64,000 nt of DNA from CAUPWF01 sp964367905 (GCA_964367905.1 CAYIZP010000005.1:1-64000), one strand, 5' to 3'; numbered from the stretch's first letter, positions 51,202 through 60,485 are shown. Translations and numbers: made by a program. The notes: a model not told the origin generated them from the letters alone.

Positions 51202-52192
51202 AAGATCCTCCTGATTGTTCTAATATTTTTTTATATACATTTGGAAGTGGTGCAACAAATGAATGTCCACCTAATTGTGATAACTCCGACATCTCACTCG
51301 GAAATTCTAAACGATAAGAGTGTAATAATTGTGAATCCACGTCAAATAGTTTTTTATATCTAAGATTATACTCTTGATCTCCATACTTCATATCTCCAAT
51401 AATTCCATGTTGAAGGGAAGCTAGATGAGCCCGAATCTGATGTGGTTTTCCCGTAATCAGGTGGACCTCTAGTAATGTAATTTCCTGATTACTCCATAGC
51501 GGACGATACGCCGTCTCAATATAAGAAAGTTTTTCTGTATTTCCAACAGCGGTAATCGGTTTTTCCGTGGATATTTTCACCTGATTCTTCTTCTCATCCT
51601 TAATCAAGTATCCTTTTAGCTTTTGTTGCTCTTTTAGTTGCCCTTTTACAAATGTTAGGTAAAATTTATCCACACTTCTATCATGAAAGCACTTAGAGAG
51701 TACCTGAAGTCCTTTTAAACTTTTTCCTGCTGTGATTAATCCACTTGTATTTCGATCCAAACGATTACAGATCGCCGGTTTAAATGTTTTCAATTGAGCA
51801 ACCTCTAGCTTATTCGACGCAACCAGATAAGCAATCAGATGTTCAATAATTGAAACATCATCTTTATCTGCTTTTTGCGATAACATATCAGACGGTTTAT
51901 TGATAAAAATAACATCTTCATCTTCATAGATAATATCTAGTTTCACGTCAGACGAATAATTTACCTGCTCCACGGATGTAAATTTCTCTAATGTCTCATC
52001 TGATAAAAACAGTTTTACTAGATCGCCAATTTCAAGCTTTTCGCTGCCATTTATCTTTTTGGAATTTAAGGTGATGTTTTTCTTTCGCAACATCTTATAA
52101 ACAAAACTCTTAGGAGCCTTATCCAATAATTTAAATAAAAACTTATCCACTCGTTGTTCTGATTCGTTTTTAGAAATTACAATTTCTCTCAT
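51173..52192 (-). CDS. RluA-family pseudouridine synthase
   Basis: A 339-residue enzyme with an N-terminal S4 domain (about 12-70) and the catalytic core: HINKPSDMLSQK-like entry (FINKPSDMLSQ), CNRLDRNTSGLI with the nucleophile Asp, and LITGKPHQIRAHLA. It is most like RluC-type enzymes acting on 23S rRNA; the target is unconfirmed. It is the second of three pseudouridine synthases in this window. Confidence 0.92.
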   Translation of the reverse strand: MREIVISKNESEQRVDKFLFKLLDKAPKSFVYKMLRKKNITLNSKKINGSEKLEIGDLVKLFLSDETLEKFTSVEQVNYSSDVKLDIIYEDEDVIFINKPSDMLSQKADKDDVSIIEHLIAYLVASNKLEVAQLKTFKPAICNRLDRNTSGLITAGKSLKGLQVLSKCFHDRSVDKFYLTFVKGQLKEQQKLKGYLIKDEKKNQVKISTEKPITAVGNTEKLSYIETAYRPLWSNQEITLLEVHLITGKPHQIRAHLASLQHGIIGDMKYGDQEYNLRYKKLFDVDSQLLHSYRLEFPSEMSELSQLGGHSFVAPLPNVYKKILEQSGGSYGNLEFERP

Positions 52193-52214
52193 ATTGTCGA
52201 TTTCTCCATCTCAC

Positions 52215-52799
52215 TTACATACTATATGGGATTAATATTTGTTTTATCGTTTCTTTTCTATCTGCACTTTTTGCTCCGTCGATTTTTTCCATATTATTTA
52301 ATCCTTCTACTCTAGAAATAAATGCATTAAAATCATGAAATATTTTAATATTCATAACATCCATATTGTGTTGGGATAAGAGTAATTTTATATAGTTCTT
52401 GGCATACTCTAAGTCTGTAGACTCATAAGAACAATATCCACATATATTTTGATTTGAAATCACCAAACAATCTAGACGAACTATTTTTTCACTACTTGTG
52501 AGAATTGGATGAAAAATCGTTGTCAAATGGGAAGACTCACGCTCAATACGGTCGCAAACTTCATCACTCATTGGCTTATATGAAAACTTCACTATCACAC
52601 CAACCAAAGTCTTTGCAGCTGGCAAGCAACTTAAAAGTCCAAATAATGTAAACAGATTTAATGTAGTTCCAGTGGTAATAAAGCCAATTAATAGAAATGC
52701 TATCACCGCTCCCCATTGAAAACTAGCTAAAATGGTTTCTCGCTTCTTTAATTCCCTTAAATAAGGACGTTCTCCTTTGCTATGTTTCATTAATAACAT
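52215..52799 (-). CDS. Hypothetical membrane protein
   Basis: A 194-residue protein with two membrane segments near the N-terminus (about 25-43 and 48-70) and a ~120-residue cytoplasmic domain containing four cysteines/histidines near the middle (including CGYC) and a C-terminal basic segment. I do not recognise the family. It starts 4 bases after the YgiQ gene stop, whose end supplies GGGG as ribosome site, so the two are probably co-translated. Confidence 0.75.
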   Translation of the reverse strand: MLLMKHSKGERPYLRELKKRETILASFQWGAVIAFLLIGFITTGTTLNLFTLFGLLSCLPAAKTLVGVIVKFSYKPMSDEVCDRIERESSHLTTIFHPILTSSEKIVRLDCLVISNQNICGYCSYESTDLEYAKNYIKLLLSQHNMDVMNIKIFHDFNAFISRVEGLNNMEKIDGAKSADRKETIKQILIPYSM

Positions 52800-52803
52800 C
52801 TCA

Positions 52804-54717
52804 CTACCCCTTGTTTTTCTTTTTATGTACGTTTCTCAATGTTTTTTTCTTTTTCGTAGTAGTATTAGTATTCTGTTGATTCTTATCTTTATGATGCTGC
52901 CCTGAAGGTTTATTGCCTCCACGTGGTCGAATCAAACAATGTTTTTCAAATCCTATCAGGTCATTTCGACCAGCCTTTATGAGTGCCTCGTACACCAAAT
53001 GATAATTCTTCGGATTTCGATATTGAATCAAAGCCCTCTGCATTGCTTTTTCATGCGGTTGTGTAGGCACATATACGGGCTTCATATCAATTGGGTTTAC
53101 CCCTGTATAATACATGCATGTTGAAATGGTTGATGGAGTAGGATAAAAATCTTGCACTTGCTCCGGCATATACCCTAGGGTATGCAAATACTCTGCTAAT
53201 TCGATGGCAGCAGATAAATCAGAACCAGGATGGGATGACATCAAGTATGGAACCAAAAATTGTTTCTTCCCGATTGATTCATTTATCTTCTTGTATTTTG
53301 CAGTAAAAATCTTGTAAACACCATGCTTTGGTTTCCCCATCTTCTCTAGCACAGAATCGGCAACATGTTCAGGCGCTACTTTCAACTGACCACTCACATG
53401 ATCCTTGCATAATTTCCAGAAAAATTCATCACTCTGATCTGCCATAAGATAATCAAAACGTATTCCAGAACGAATAAATACTTTTTTTACATTTGGAAGT
53501 TCTTCTAGTTTACATAATAATTTTATGTAATCCTTATGGTCTGCTTTTAAGTTTTTACATGGTTGTGGATATAAACATTGCTTTTCTTTGCAAGTTCCAT
53601 GCTTTAGTTGTTTTTCGCAAGAAGGAGTTCTAAAATTCGCTGTTGGTCCACCCACATCATGAATATAACCTTTAAAATCCGAATTCCATATAAACTGTTT
53701 CGCTTCATTGATCAAGGACTCATGGCTTCTCGTCTGAATAATTCTCCCTTGGTGAAAGGTTAATGCACAAAAATTGCAATTTCCAAAACATCCACGATTA
53801 CTGATTAAGCTAAACTTCACTTCTTCAATGGCCGAAATTCCACCCGCTTCTTGGTAGGACGGATGATAGTCCCTCATATAGTTATAGCTGTAGACACGAT
53901 CCATCTCCTGCTGGTTCAATGGTTCTTGAGGCGGATTCTGAACCACATATAAATGATCAGAATATGATTCGATCAATGCTTGTGCCGTGAATGGATCTGT
54001 ATTCTGAAATTGCTTGTGAAAGCTTTTTGCATAATTCAGTTTATCTTTCAACAATTCAGGATAGGATTCCAATAGTAACGCATCGTGAATCCCCGAATCT
54101 ATTGATTTCACCTTATACACCGTCCCTCGTATATAAGTGATATCTTCCACATGAATTCCACTCTGTAATGCCTCTGCAATTTCAATAATCGATTTTTCTC
54201 CCATTCCATAGGATATGAGATCTGCTCCCGAATCCAAGAGTATGGATCTCTTTAATTTGTTTGACCAATAATCATAGTGGGCAAATCTTCTCAAGCTCGC
54301 TTCAATCCCCCCTAAAATAATGGGTATATCTTTGTATGTCTGTCGAATCAAATTGCTATATACAACCGTCGCATAATCTGGTCTTTTTCCCATAACTCCA
54401 CCCGGAGTATATGCGTCTTTTGCCCGCCTCTTCTTAGAGACAGAATAATGATTGACCATGGAATCCATATTCCCTGATGAAACCAAAAAACCAAGTTTCG
54501 GTCTGCCAAATATTGCTATACTATTTTTTTCTTTCCAATCGGGTTGTGCAATAATTCCAACCTTATATCCGTGAGCCTCTAGAAGTCGGGTGATAATTGC
54601 ATGTCCAAATGAGGGGTGATCGACATAGGCATCTCCTGTCACATATACAAAATCCACTTCGTCCCAACCGCGTGCTTCCATATCTCTTTTAGATATGGGT
54701 AAAAATTCTTTTAACAT
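52804..54717 (-). CDS. YgiQ-family radical SAM protein
   Basis: A 637-residue protein with the YgiQ N-terminal domain (about 1-285), the radical-SAM motif CFGNCNFCALTFHQGR, and a C-terminal part with the RSGIRFDYL segment and a very basic, repetitive Lys/Thr/Asn tail (final ~35 residues). Activity is unknown. It lies downstream of the RsuA-type gene with a 39-base gap. Confidence 0.93.
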   Translation of the reverse strand: MLKEFLPISKRDMEARGWDEVDFVYVTGDAYVDHPSFGHAIITRLLEAHGYKVGIIAQPDWKEKNSIAIFGRPKLGFLVSSGNMDSMVNHYSVSKKRRAKDAYTPGGVMGKRPDYATVVYSNLIRQTYKDIPIILGGIEASLRRFAHYDYWSNKLKRSILLDSGADLISYGMGEKSIIEIAEALQSGIHVEDITYIRGTVYKVKSIDSGIHDALLLESYPELLKDKLNYAKSFHKQFQNTDPFTAQALIESYSDHLYVVQNPPQEPLNQQEMDRVYSYNYMRDYHPSYQEAGGISAIEEVKFSLISNRGCFGNCNFCALTFHQGRIIQTRSHESLINEAKQFIWNSDFKGYIHDVGGPTANFRTPSCEKQLKHGTCKEKQCLYPQPCKNLKADHKDYIKLLCKLEELPNVKKVFIRSGIRFDYLMADQSDEFFWKLCKDHVSGQLKVAPEHVADSVLEKMGKPKHGVYKIFTAKYKKINESIGKKQFLVPYLMSSHPGSDLSAAIELAEYLHTLGYMPEQVQDFYPTPSTISTCMYYTGVNPIDMKPVYVPTQPHEKAMQRALIQYRNPKNYHLVYEALIKAGRNDLIGFEKHCLIRPRGGNKPSGQHHKDKNQQNTNTTTKKKKTLRNVHKKKNKG

Positions 54718-54756
54718 ATTTACCTCTATCGTTATCTACTGTTTATCTAGCTTTTA

Positions 54757-55470
54757 TTATTTAATAAGTTCTCTGATTTCATCATCTGTCAATCGACGAA
54801 AATCACCTTTTTCCAACCGAGGATCTAATGCCAAACGTCCCATGGTAAGGCGCTTTAGATAGATTACATTCTTGTCTAGTACCCGAAACATTCTCTTAAT
54901 CTGATGAAATTTCCCTTCTTGAATCGTCACTTCAACCCTTGTTGTTGCATTCGGTTGATCAACTTCTATGATTTTTAATTTTGCAGGAAGCGTGAATCTC
55001 TTTTCTCCAATATCTAATCCCGTTTCAAATTGATTGCAATCTTCTTTCGTTACAATTCCAGATACAACCGCTTCATAGGTCTTATCTACATGTCGCTTTG
55101 GCGCTAACAATCGATGCGCTAAGTCTCCATCATTTGTAACCAAAAGCAATCCTTCCGTATCCTTATCTAATCTTCCCACCGGAAATAAACCCTTGGTATT
55201 CACTCCATGAAATAGATCTAGCACGGTTCTATCTCGTCTATCCTCTGTTGCACTGATAACGCCTGCGGGCTTATGTAGCATATAATATACATATTTCTCA
55301 TATGCAACCACTTCATCCTTGAATGCAATAACATCACCTTGTGATATCTTCGTTTCTGGACTTCTAACAACATTACCATTTTGTTTTACAAGACCATTTC
55401 TTATATATTTCTTTACTTCACTTCGTGTTCCGATCTTCATATCGGCTAGGTACTTATCCAAACGAATCAT
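54757..55470 (-). CDS. RsuA/RluB-family pseudouridine synthase
   Basis: A 237-residue enzyme: an N-terminal S4 domain (MIRLDKYLADMKIGTRSEVK) and a catalytic core with GRLDKDTEGLLLVTNDG and EGKFHQIKRMF. The ATG at 55470 overlaps the upstream stop as ATGA, the main reason for choosing it over ATGs at 55482 and 55488. Target uridine unknown; RsuA acts on 16S rRNA, RluB/E on 23S. Confidence 0.93.
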   Translation of the reverse strand: MIRLDKYLADMKIGTRSEVKKYIRNGLVKQNGNVVRSPETKISQGDVIAFKDEVVAYEKYVYYMLHKPAGVISATEDRRDRTVLDLFHGVNTKGLFPVGRLDKDTEGLLLVTNDGDLAHRLLAPKRHVDKTYEAVVSGIVTKEDCNQFETGLDIGEKRFTLPAKLKIIEVDQPNATTRVEVTIQEGKFHQIKRMFRVLDKNVIYLKRLTMGRLALDPRLEKGDFRRLTDDEIRELIK

Positions 55471-56825
55471 TCGCTCTGCCATCTCCATCCTAATGCATAT
55501 TTATTCTTGAGAGTCTGATTCGCAACTTTTCCAAACCCTAGAGGCGCCTCCTCTACACATACTAAACACCAGCCTTTTTCCTTGCTTCCAACCATGTCTT
55601 CTACATCTAACGTTTCACCTTTTAAGTATTTGATTACACGGATATCATCAGAAGAAAAATCTATCGTAAAATCAAACTCTCGCTTCTTCAAACTCATTGC
55701 AAATGCTTGACTTGGTTCAAATCGATTCTTTTTCAGTTCTCCTAAGAGTAATCCCTCTCTCAAGGTTCGAATCCCTTTCACATCAATCATAACCTCTGGT
55801 AGGTAGTTGATTCGTTCCTTGCTAATTTTGATTCTTGCTGGGCGAAATTCTCTACCCACATGCTGCATAAAATCTTTAAATTCATTGGGGATTTTTTGTG
55901 CTTTCATCTTCTTAGATTCTCTTCCTGAATAACGCTCTTCCTTTTTATGTAGCAGAGCAAGAAAATGCCCCTCTCCATTCATTCGATGAGGCCAAATGCG
56001 AACTGCTTTCTCCAGCCCATCATACCCTTGGCAGAAACCACCATAATCTAAAATATCACATAATTCAAACCCTTCTCTTTCTTGCAAGAGATAAGAAATC
56101 ACCTCTTCATTCTCATTTTTACTAAAGGTACAGGTTGAATATAGCATATATCCTCCGGGTTTTAACATGTCAGCACCTTGCAAGATGAGATTTTTTTGTA
56201 TCACCGCATATTCTAATGGACCTTGCTCCAGCCAACTTTGAATCATCTTATTGTCTTTTCGAAACATTCCTTCCCCCGAACAAGGAACATCTAATAGAAT
56301 TTTATCAAAGAATTCCATAAAGATTGGAACTAGTTTCTTCGGATCTTCACTTAAGACGTAAGCATTTTCAATTCCTGCTATCTCCATATTCTTCAGTAGG
56401 GTTCTTGCTCTTGAATTACTGATGTCATTGGATACTAATATCCCACTACCCGCTAATTTCGCACCTAGCTCTGTCGTCTTTCCACCAGGAGCTGCACATA
56501 AGTCTAATACACGGTCCCCTTCACTGATTGGCAAGCGATTAGCTGGTGTCATAGCACTGGGCTCTTGCAAATAATAATAGCCAGCAGCATAATAAGGGTG
56601 TTTTGCTGGTTTCACCGTATCTCCATCATAGTAGAATCCATTTTCAATCCAAGGGATCGGTTGCAACTCAAATGGTGAGATTTCCAAAAAATCTTCTACA
56701 CTTATTTTATTCGTATTAACGCGCAACCCATACCAACGTGGTTTTTCATAACTTTCTATATACGAATCAAATTCTGCTCCCAATAATTTATACATATTGG
56801 CAACAAATAAATCAGGTAATTTCAT
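55467..56825 (-). CDS. RsmF/RsmB-type rRNA cytosine-C5 methyltransferase
   Basis: A 452-residue NOL1/NOP2/sun-family enzyme. The ATG at 56825 is 9 bases after AAAGGA. The SAM motif DLCAAPGGKTTELGA, the DVPCSGEGMFRKD motif and the catalytic STCTF are clear, and the C-terminal ~150 residues match the RsmF PUA-like part. It modifies a cytosine in 16S rRNA. It heads the run to YgiQ, with a promoter lying inside the end of the M23 gene. Confidence 0.93.
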   Translation of the reverse strand: MKLPDLFVANMYKLLGAEFDSYIESYEKPRWYGLRVNTNKISVEDFLEISPFELQPIPWIENGFYYDGDTVKPAKHPYYAAGYYYLQEPSAMTPANRLPISEGDRVLDLCAAPGGKTTELGAKLAGSGILVSNDISNSRARTLLKNMEIAGIENAYVLSEDPKKLVPIFMEFFDKILLDVPCSGEGMFRKDNKMIQSWLEQGPLEYAVIQKNLILQGADMLKPGGYMLYSTCTFSKNENEEVISYLLQEREGFELCDILDYGGFCQGYDGLEKAVRIWPHRMNGEGHFLALLHKKEERYSGRESKKMKAQKIPNEFKDFMQHVGREFRPARIKISKERINYLPEVMIDVKGIRTLREGLLLGELKKNRFEPSQAFAMSLKKREFDFTIDFSSDDIRVIKYLKGETLDVEDMVGSKEKGWCLVCVEEAPLGFGKVANQTLKNKYALGWRWQSE

Positions 56826-56856
56826 TGAATTTTTTCCTTTCAAATCTCTGTCTTTT

Positions 56857-56885
56857 AGTATAACATATTAGTACGTGTACTTCAA
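56857..56885 (-). promoter_or_regulatory. Promoter of the rsmF-like operon
   Basis: On the minus strand TTGAAG, 17 bases, TATACT. The -35 falls in the last codons of the M23 peptidase gene, giving the methyltransferase operon separate control. Confidence 0.65.
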
Positions 56886-57749
56886 TTTTTGATTTTCAAT
56901 ATACTTCAATATCCAATATGGATTAACCGCAAACTCTTCTTGATTCATATTGATATAGATTCCAAGATGCAAATGTGTGGCAAAATTCCCTCTCGTCCCC
57001 TCTTCTCCATATCCAGAATCCCCCACAAACCCTAACAATTCCCCTGCATTTATCTCATCTCCAATTTCAAGATTGGCATAAGAATCCAAGTGAGCATAAT
57101 AGAAATAGGCTCCATTTGGAGCAGTGATTCCGATTCGGTATCCCCCTTTTTCCAACCAGCCTTTTTCACTCACTGTACCATCTGTCATACTTAATAAGGG
57201 ATACAATCCTGGCTCATCTATCGCTGTCATAATATCCGTCCCCTCATGCCTTCGGTCCCCGCCATAACTCCGACCGCCCCCCCATGTATCTACAAAATTC
57301 ACCGTGTATTCCTCATTTTCCAATGATATTGGAATAGGAAAATATTCTACATCAGACCAAATAGAGTCAAACACCTCTAAGTATTCTTCCCATACTTCTT
57401 CCCTACTCCAGAATTCACTTTGCAGATTTAACATCTTCTCATCTAGAGGAGTCGTAACTGTGCAAAAAGAAATATGTTGATTGAGGCTGTATATCGCTAA
57501 TTGCTTAGTAATCTCATAAGAAGAAATCTCCATTAAAAACAACGCTTCCATGTAATTTGAGGAATATACTTGATGATAGATCTCATCTTGAAAGCTTGCT
57601 TTATAAGAAAATGTGTTAAGCATCGATTGTTCCACGCTATGGTTCTGTAGTAGACTGGAAATCAAAACAAAAAATATCAGTATAATAGTTCTTAGCCCAT
57701 TCATTTTCAAATTAGCTTTACCACTTTCTTTTTCCTGAAATCTATGCAT
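56868..57749 (-). CDS. M23/LytM metallopeptidase, membrane-anchored
   Basis: A 293-residue protein: one N-terminal membrane segment (about 19-35), a ~110-residue helical region, then a LytM domain with zinc ligands H168 and D172 (RRHEGTD), and HxH at 259-261 (THLHLG). All ligands are present, so it is probably an active peptidoglycan endopeptidase. The first ATG (57749) lacks a clear ribosome site; a start near 57704-57710 would remove ~15 residues without touching the membrane segment. Encoded divergently from ylbJ. Confidence 0.85.
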   Translation of the reverse strand: MHRFQEKESGKANLKMNGLRTIILIFFVLISSLLQNHSVEQSMLNTFSYKASFQDEIYHQVYSSNYMEALFLMEISSYEITKQLAIYSLNQHISFCTVTTPLDEKMLNLQSEFWSREEVWEEYLEVFDSIWSDVEYFPIPISLENEEYTVNFVDTWGGGRSYGGDRRHEGTDIMTAIDEPGLYPLLSMTDGTVSEKGWLEKGGYRIGITAPNGAYFYYAHLDSYANLEIGDEINAGELLGFVGDSGYGEEGTRGNFATHLHLGIYINMNQEEFAVNPYWILKYIENQKLKYTY

Positions 57750-57813
57750 AAACTGAATAAAATATGAATCTTCACATATGTTATAACGAAACCATAAAAG
57801 GCAAAAGAATATT
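57750..57813. promoter_or_regulatory. Divergent promoter region, M23 gene / ylbJ
   Basis: A 64-base gap serves both genes. On the plus strand an extended -10 (TG, one base, TATAAC, 57779-57787) and a CATATGTT (57775-57782) resembling a sigma-E -10 overlap. No convincing -35 accompanies either, so the assignment is open. Confidence 0.35.
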
Positions 57814-58734
57814 ATGCGTGTGTTTTTATTAAAGTTGAGTCTCTTAGGTACGTTTTTTGTCTTTCTTGTTTTTCCAGAACAAACGCTAGATGGCGCAATC
57901 TCTGGACTAATGTTATGGTTTAATATATTACTCCCAACTCTACTTCCATTTATTATTATTACAACACTGATTATTAAAACGCAGGCATTTTATTTGATTA
58001 GCAACTTTATCAGTCCTATGATACAGAAATTTTTTCATACTTCATCCGCTGGTTCATTTGCAGTTATTGTTGGATTTCTCTGTGGATATCCTATGGGCGC
58101 TAAGGTGATTCGTGATCTATACACTTCCTGTGCAATTAACAAAAATGAAGCTCAGTATTTGTTGTCTTTTTGCAATAATACTAGTCCTATGTTTATCATC
58201 AGCTTTGTAATTAATCAAACTTTACAATATTCCTATTATACAATCCCAGTCCTTGGTTCTGTTTACTTTGCCTCTATTATTACAAGTTTCTTCACACGTC
58301 AGGTTTATGTCAAAGATATAAACTTCAAACTAAATATAAAAGAAAAGCAAAACAGACTATCTCTAACAATTATTGATGATTGTATCATGGAAGGAATTCA
58401 ACTAATCACCAAAATCGGTGGATATATTATGATATTTTCGATTCTAATCTGCTTGGGGATTTCTCTGACTGAAGCATTCACTCCGGTGATACATATGTTA
58501 TTGCTTCTATTAGAAGTTACAAATGGGGTTACACTCAGTATGAATCTACCTGGATTTGCATTACAATATTTAACTATTATATTCTTAATCTCTTTTGGTG
58601 GAATCTGTTCCATCGCTCAAACGCAATGTGTGTTAGAAGGTTCCGATTTAAGAATCACACCTTATATTATACAAAAAATAATAACTGCCATATTAGCAGT
58701 TATTATAAGTTCTGTCTTTATTTTTTTACTATAA
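57814..58734 (+). CDS. ylbJ: Sporulation membrane protein YlbJ
   Basis: A 306-residue protein with about eight membrane segments and the nucleoside-recognition (Gate) signature; LLPTLLPFIIITTLI and FLCGYPMGAKVIRDLY are characteristic. In Bacillus, YlbJ is a sigma-E-dependent mother-cell protein needed for dipicolinic acid transport into the forespore. It is about 100 residues shorter than Bacillus YlbJ. It lies on the opposite strand from coaD and rsmD, and its 3' end contains the terminator of the facing operon. Confidence 0.85.
   Translation: MRVFLLKLSLLGTFFVFLVFPEQTLDGAISGLMLWFNILLPTLLPFIIITTLIIKTQAFYLISNFISPMIQKFFHTSSAGSFAVIVGFLCGYPMGAKVIRDLYTSCAINKNEAQYLLSFCNNTSPMFIISFVINQTLQYSYYTIPVLGSVYFASIITSFFTRQVYVKDINFKLNIKEKQNRLSLTIIDDCIMEGIQLITKIGGYIMIFSILICLGISLTEAFTPVIHMLLLLLEVTNGVTLSMNLPGFALQYLTIIFLISFGGICSIAQTQCVLEGSDLRITPYIIQKIITAILAVIISSVFIFLL
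58673..58706 (-). terminator. Intrinsic terminator inside the ylbJ 3' end
   Basis: ATAATAACTGC (58678-58688) and GCAGTTATTAT (58696-58706) form an 11-bp stem with a 7-base loop. Read on the minus strand it is followed by TTTTTT, a standard terminator for the coiled-coil gene operon, yet it lies within the final codons of ylbJ. Confidence 0.82.
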
Positions 58735-58748
58735 TTCCATCCTTGTTC

Positions 58749-59348
58749 TTAATCGAAATACTCATCTTCCGCTACTGGTGCATTCGAAGTAGGTCTTGGA
58801 ACATTGTTCTCTGGGATTTCTAATTCACTTCTATTATTACGTACAATTTGATAACATTCATTTAGAGAACTAACCAATCCATCATATTTTGATGTATAGC
58901 TATCTAAAATATGTGCAACGATATTCTCTACATTTGCCATCATATCATCCGTATATGTTACAGCTCCAATTCGAATTTGGTTTGCATCATATGTTGCATT
59001 GTCTAGAATTACTTGTGCTTGATTCGTTGCTGACATTACAATTTCATTTGCTTGTGCGTAAGCCTGCTGCATAATCTCATGCTCACTGATTAACTCATTT
59101 GTATGGATTTCAGCTTCTTCAATCAATGTTTCTGCTTTCATCTTAGCATCAGATAAAATTGCATCTCTATTTGCAATGATTTTTTGATATCTTTTAATTT
59201 CATCAGGAGTTTTTATGCGAAGTTCGCGTAATAACTCATCAATGGTGTCTTTGTTAACGACAATTTTTGTACTTGATAATGGTTGAAACTTACAACCTTC
59301 AATGTATTCCTCAATCTCATCAATAATTTGTTCAATACGGCTACTCAT
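58749..59348 (-). CDS. Coiled-coil protein of unknown function
   Basis: A 199-residue, soluble, almost entirely helical protein. Long heptad-rich segments (about 55-150) resemble the ATPase subunit B/E or DivIVA-like coiled coils, which is why related proteins are sometimes labelled 'ATPase'; I see no nucleotide motif. The C-terminus is Asn/Pro-rich and acidic. It follows coaD by 22 bases in one operon with rsmD. A cytoskeletal or division role is conceivable but unproven. Confidence 0.75.
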   Translation of the reverse strand: MSSRIEQIIDEIEEYIEGCKFQPLSSTKIVVNKDTIDELLRELRIKTPDEIKRYQKIIANRDAILSDAKMKAETLIEEAEIHTNELISEHEIMQQAYAQANEIVMSATNQAQVILDNATYDANQIRIGAVTYTDDMMANVENIVAHILDSYTSKYDGLVSSLNECYQIVRNNRSELEIPENNVPRPTSNAPVAEDEYFD

Positions 59349-59370
59349 TAATTATTCTCCTTTGTTGCTT

Positions 59371-59853
59371 TTATTTCTTGTAAAATTTTTGTACTATTTC
59401 TTTTGCCACAGTCTCTGGTACAAATTGTGACACATCCCCTTCAAACGAAGCAACTTCTTTTACAGTTGTGGAACTTAGATAAGAATAGTCCAAATTAGTG
59501 GTTAGAAAGATTGTTTCAATTTCGGGACATAATTTATGATTCGTCTGCGACATCTGCAACTCATATTCAAAGTCTGTGATTGCACGTAATCCTCTAATAA
59601 TAACACTTGCATTAGTCTCTTTTGCAAAATTTACCAATAAACCCTCGAATGGTACAATTTTTACATTATTAATATCTTTCGTCACTTCTTGTAACATTTT
59701 AACACGTTCCTCTATAGAAAACAATGGATTTTTTGCTTTATTACATAAAATCCCTATAATTAATTCATCTACTAATCTAGAAGAACGCTTTATAATATCT
59801 AGATGACCAAACGTCACTGGATCAAAACTTCCTGGATAAATCCCTCGAATCAC
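59371..59853 (-). CDS. coaD: Phosphopantetheine adenylyltransferase
   Basis: A 160-residue enzyme of CoA synthesis. The nucleotidyltransferase motifs YPGSFDPVTFGHLDII and YSYLSSTTVKEVA, and IIRGLRAITDFEYE in the middle, are all intact. It overlaps rsmD by 4 bases. The rsmD-coaD pair is conserved in many bacteria (ylbH-ylbI in Bacillus). Confidence 0.98.
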   Translation of the reverse strand: MIRGIYPGSFDPVTFGHLDIIKRSSRLVDELIIGILCNKAKNPLFSIEERVKMLQEVTKDINNVKIVPFEGLLVNFAKETNASVIIRGLRAITDFEYELQMSQTNHKLCPEIETIFLTTNLDYSYLSSTTVKEVASFEGDVSQFVPETVAKEIVQKFYKK

Positions 59854-60410
59854 TCCCTCTTCCCCCTTTTTAAGAAAACATGTTTATTTGTCTTATATTT
59901 CTTATCTTTAATAATCTCACATCCCAATTGGTTGACATAATTAAATTCTGTAGCCAGTGAAGCCTCAACAATAATCACTCCATCTTCCCCGAGTAATTCA
60001 CTTCCAATTATGTACTCCAGTATTTTTTTCTCAATATCTTCATTATATGGTGGATCCATAAAAATATAGTCAAAACAATACTTCCCATTGATACTCTTTA
60101 GTCCTGCTAGTGCATCGCATTGCATAACCTTAGCTTGATTATCAAATTTGGTGGCTTTTAAATTATCACGAATACAAGAACATGCCTTTGGATTTTGTTC
60201 GATAAAATGACACTCTCTTGCACCACGACTCAAGGCTTCAATTCCAACCCCTCCGCTTCCACTAAAAAGATCCAAAAAATTCGTATCGTACAAATCAGAC
60301 TGAATCATATTAAATAAGGTTTCTTTGATTCGATCTGTCGTAGGTCGTGTATCCATTCCCGGAATTGTCTTCAATTGTATTCTTCTTGCCGTTCCAGCTA
60401 TTACTCGCAT
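59850..60410 (-). CDS. rsmD: 16S rRNA (guanine-N2)-methyltransferase RsmD
   Basis: A 186-residue SAM-dependent enzyme that makes m2G966 in 16S rRNA. MRVIAGTARRI, the SAM motif FLDLFSGSGGVGIEALSRGA and the catalytic MDPPY are standard. It heads a three-gene operon (rsmD, coaD, coiled-coil gene) with a consensus promoter upstream. Confidence 0.97.
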   Translation of the reverse strand: MRVIAGTARRIQLKTIPGMDTRPTTDRIKETLFNMIQSDLYDTNFLDLFSGSGGVGIEALSRGARECHFIEQNPKACSCIRDNLKATKFDNQAKVMQCDALAGLKSINGKYCFDYIFMDPPYNEDIEKKILEYIIGSELLGEDGVIIVEASLATEFNYVNQLGCEIIKDKKYKTNKHVFLKRGKRE

Positions 60411-60445
60411 CTTCCCACTTCCTTTTACACAATCTATTACATGTC

Positions 60446-60474
60446 ATTATAATCATTTCTCATAAATCTGTCAA
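60446..60474 (-). promoter_or_regulatory. Promoter of rsmD-coaD operon
   Basis: On the minus strand TTGACA, exactly 17 bases, TATAAT: a full sigma-A consensus, 36 bases before the rsmD ATG. Confidence 0.9.
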
Positions 60475-60485
60475 ACCATAGACGG

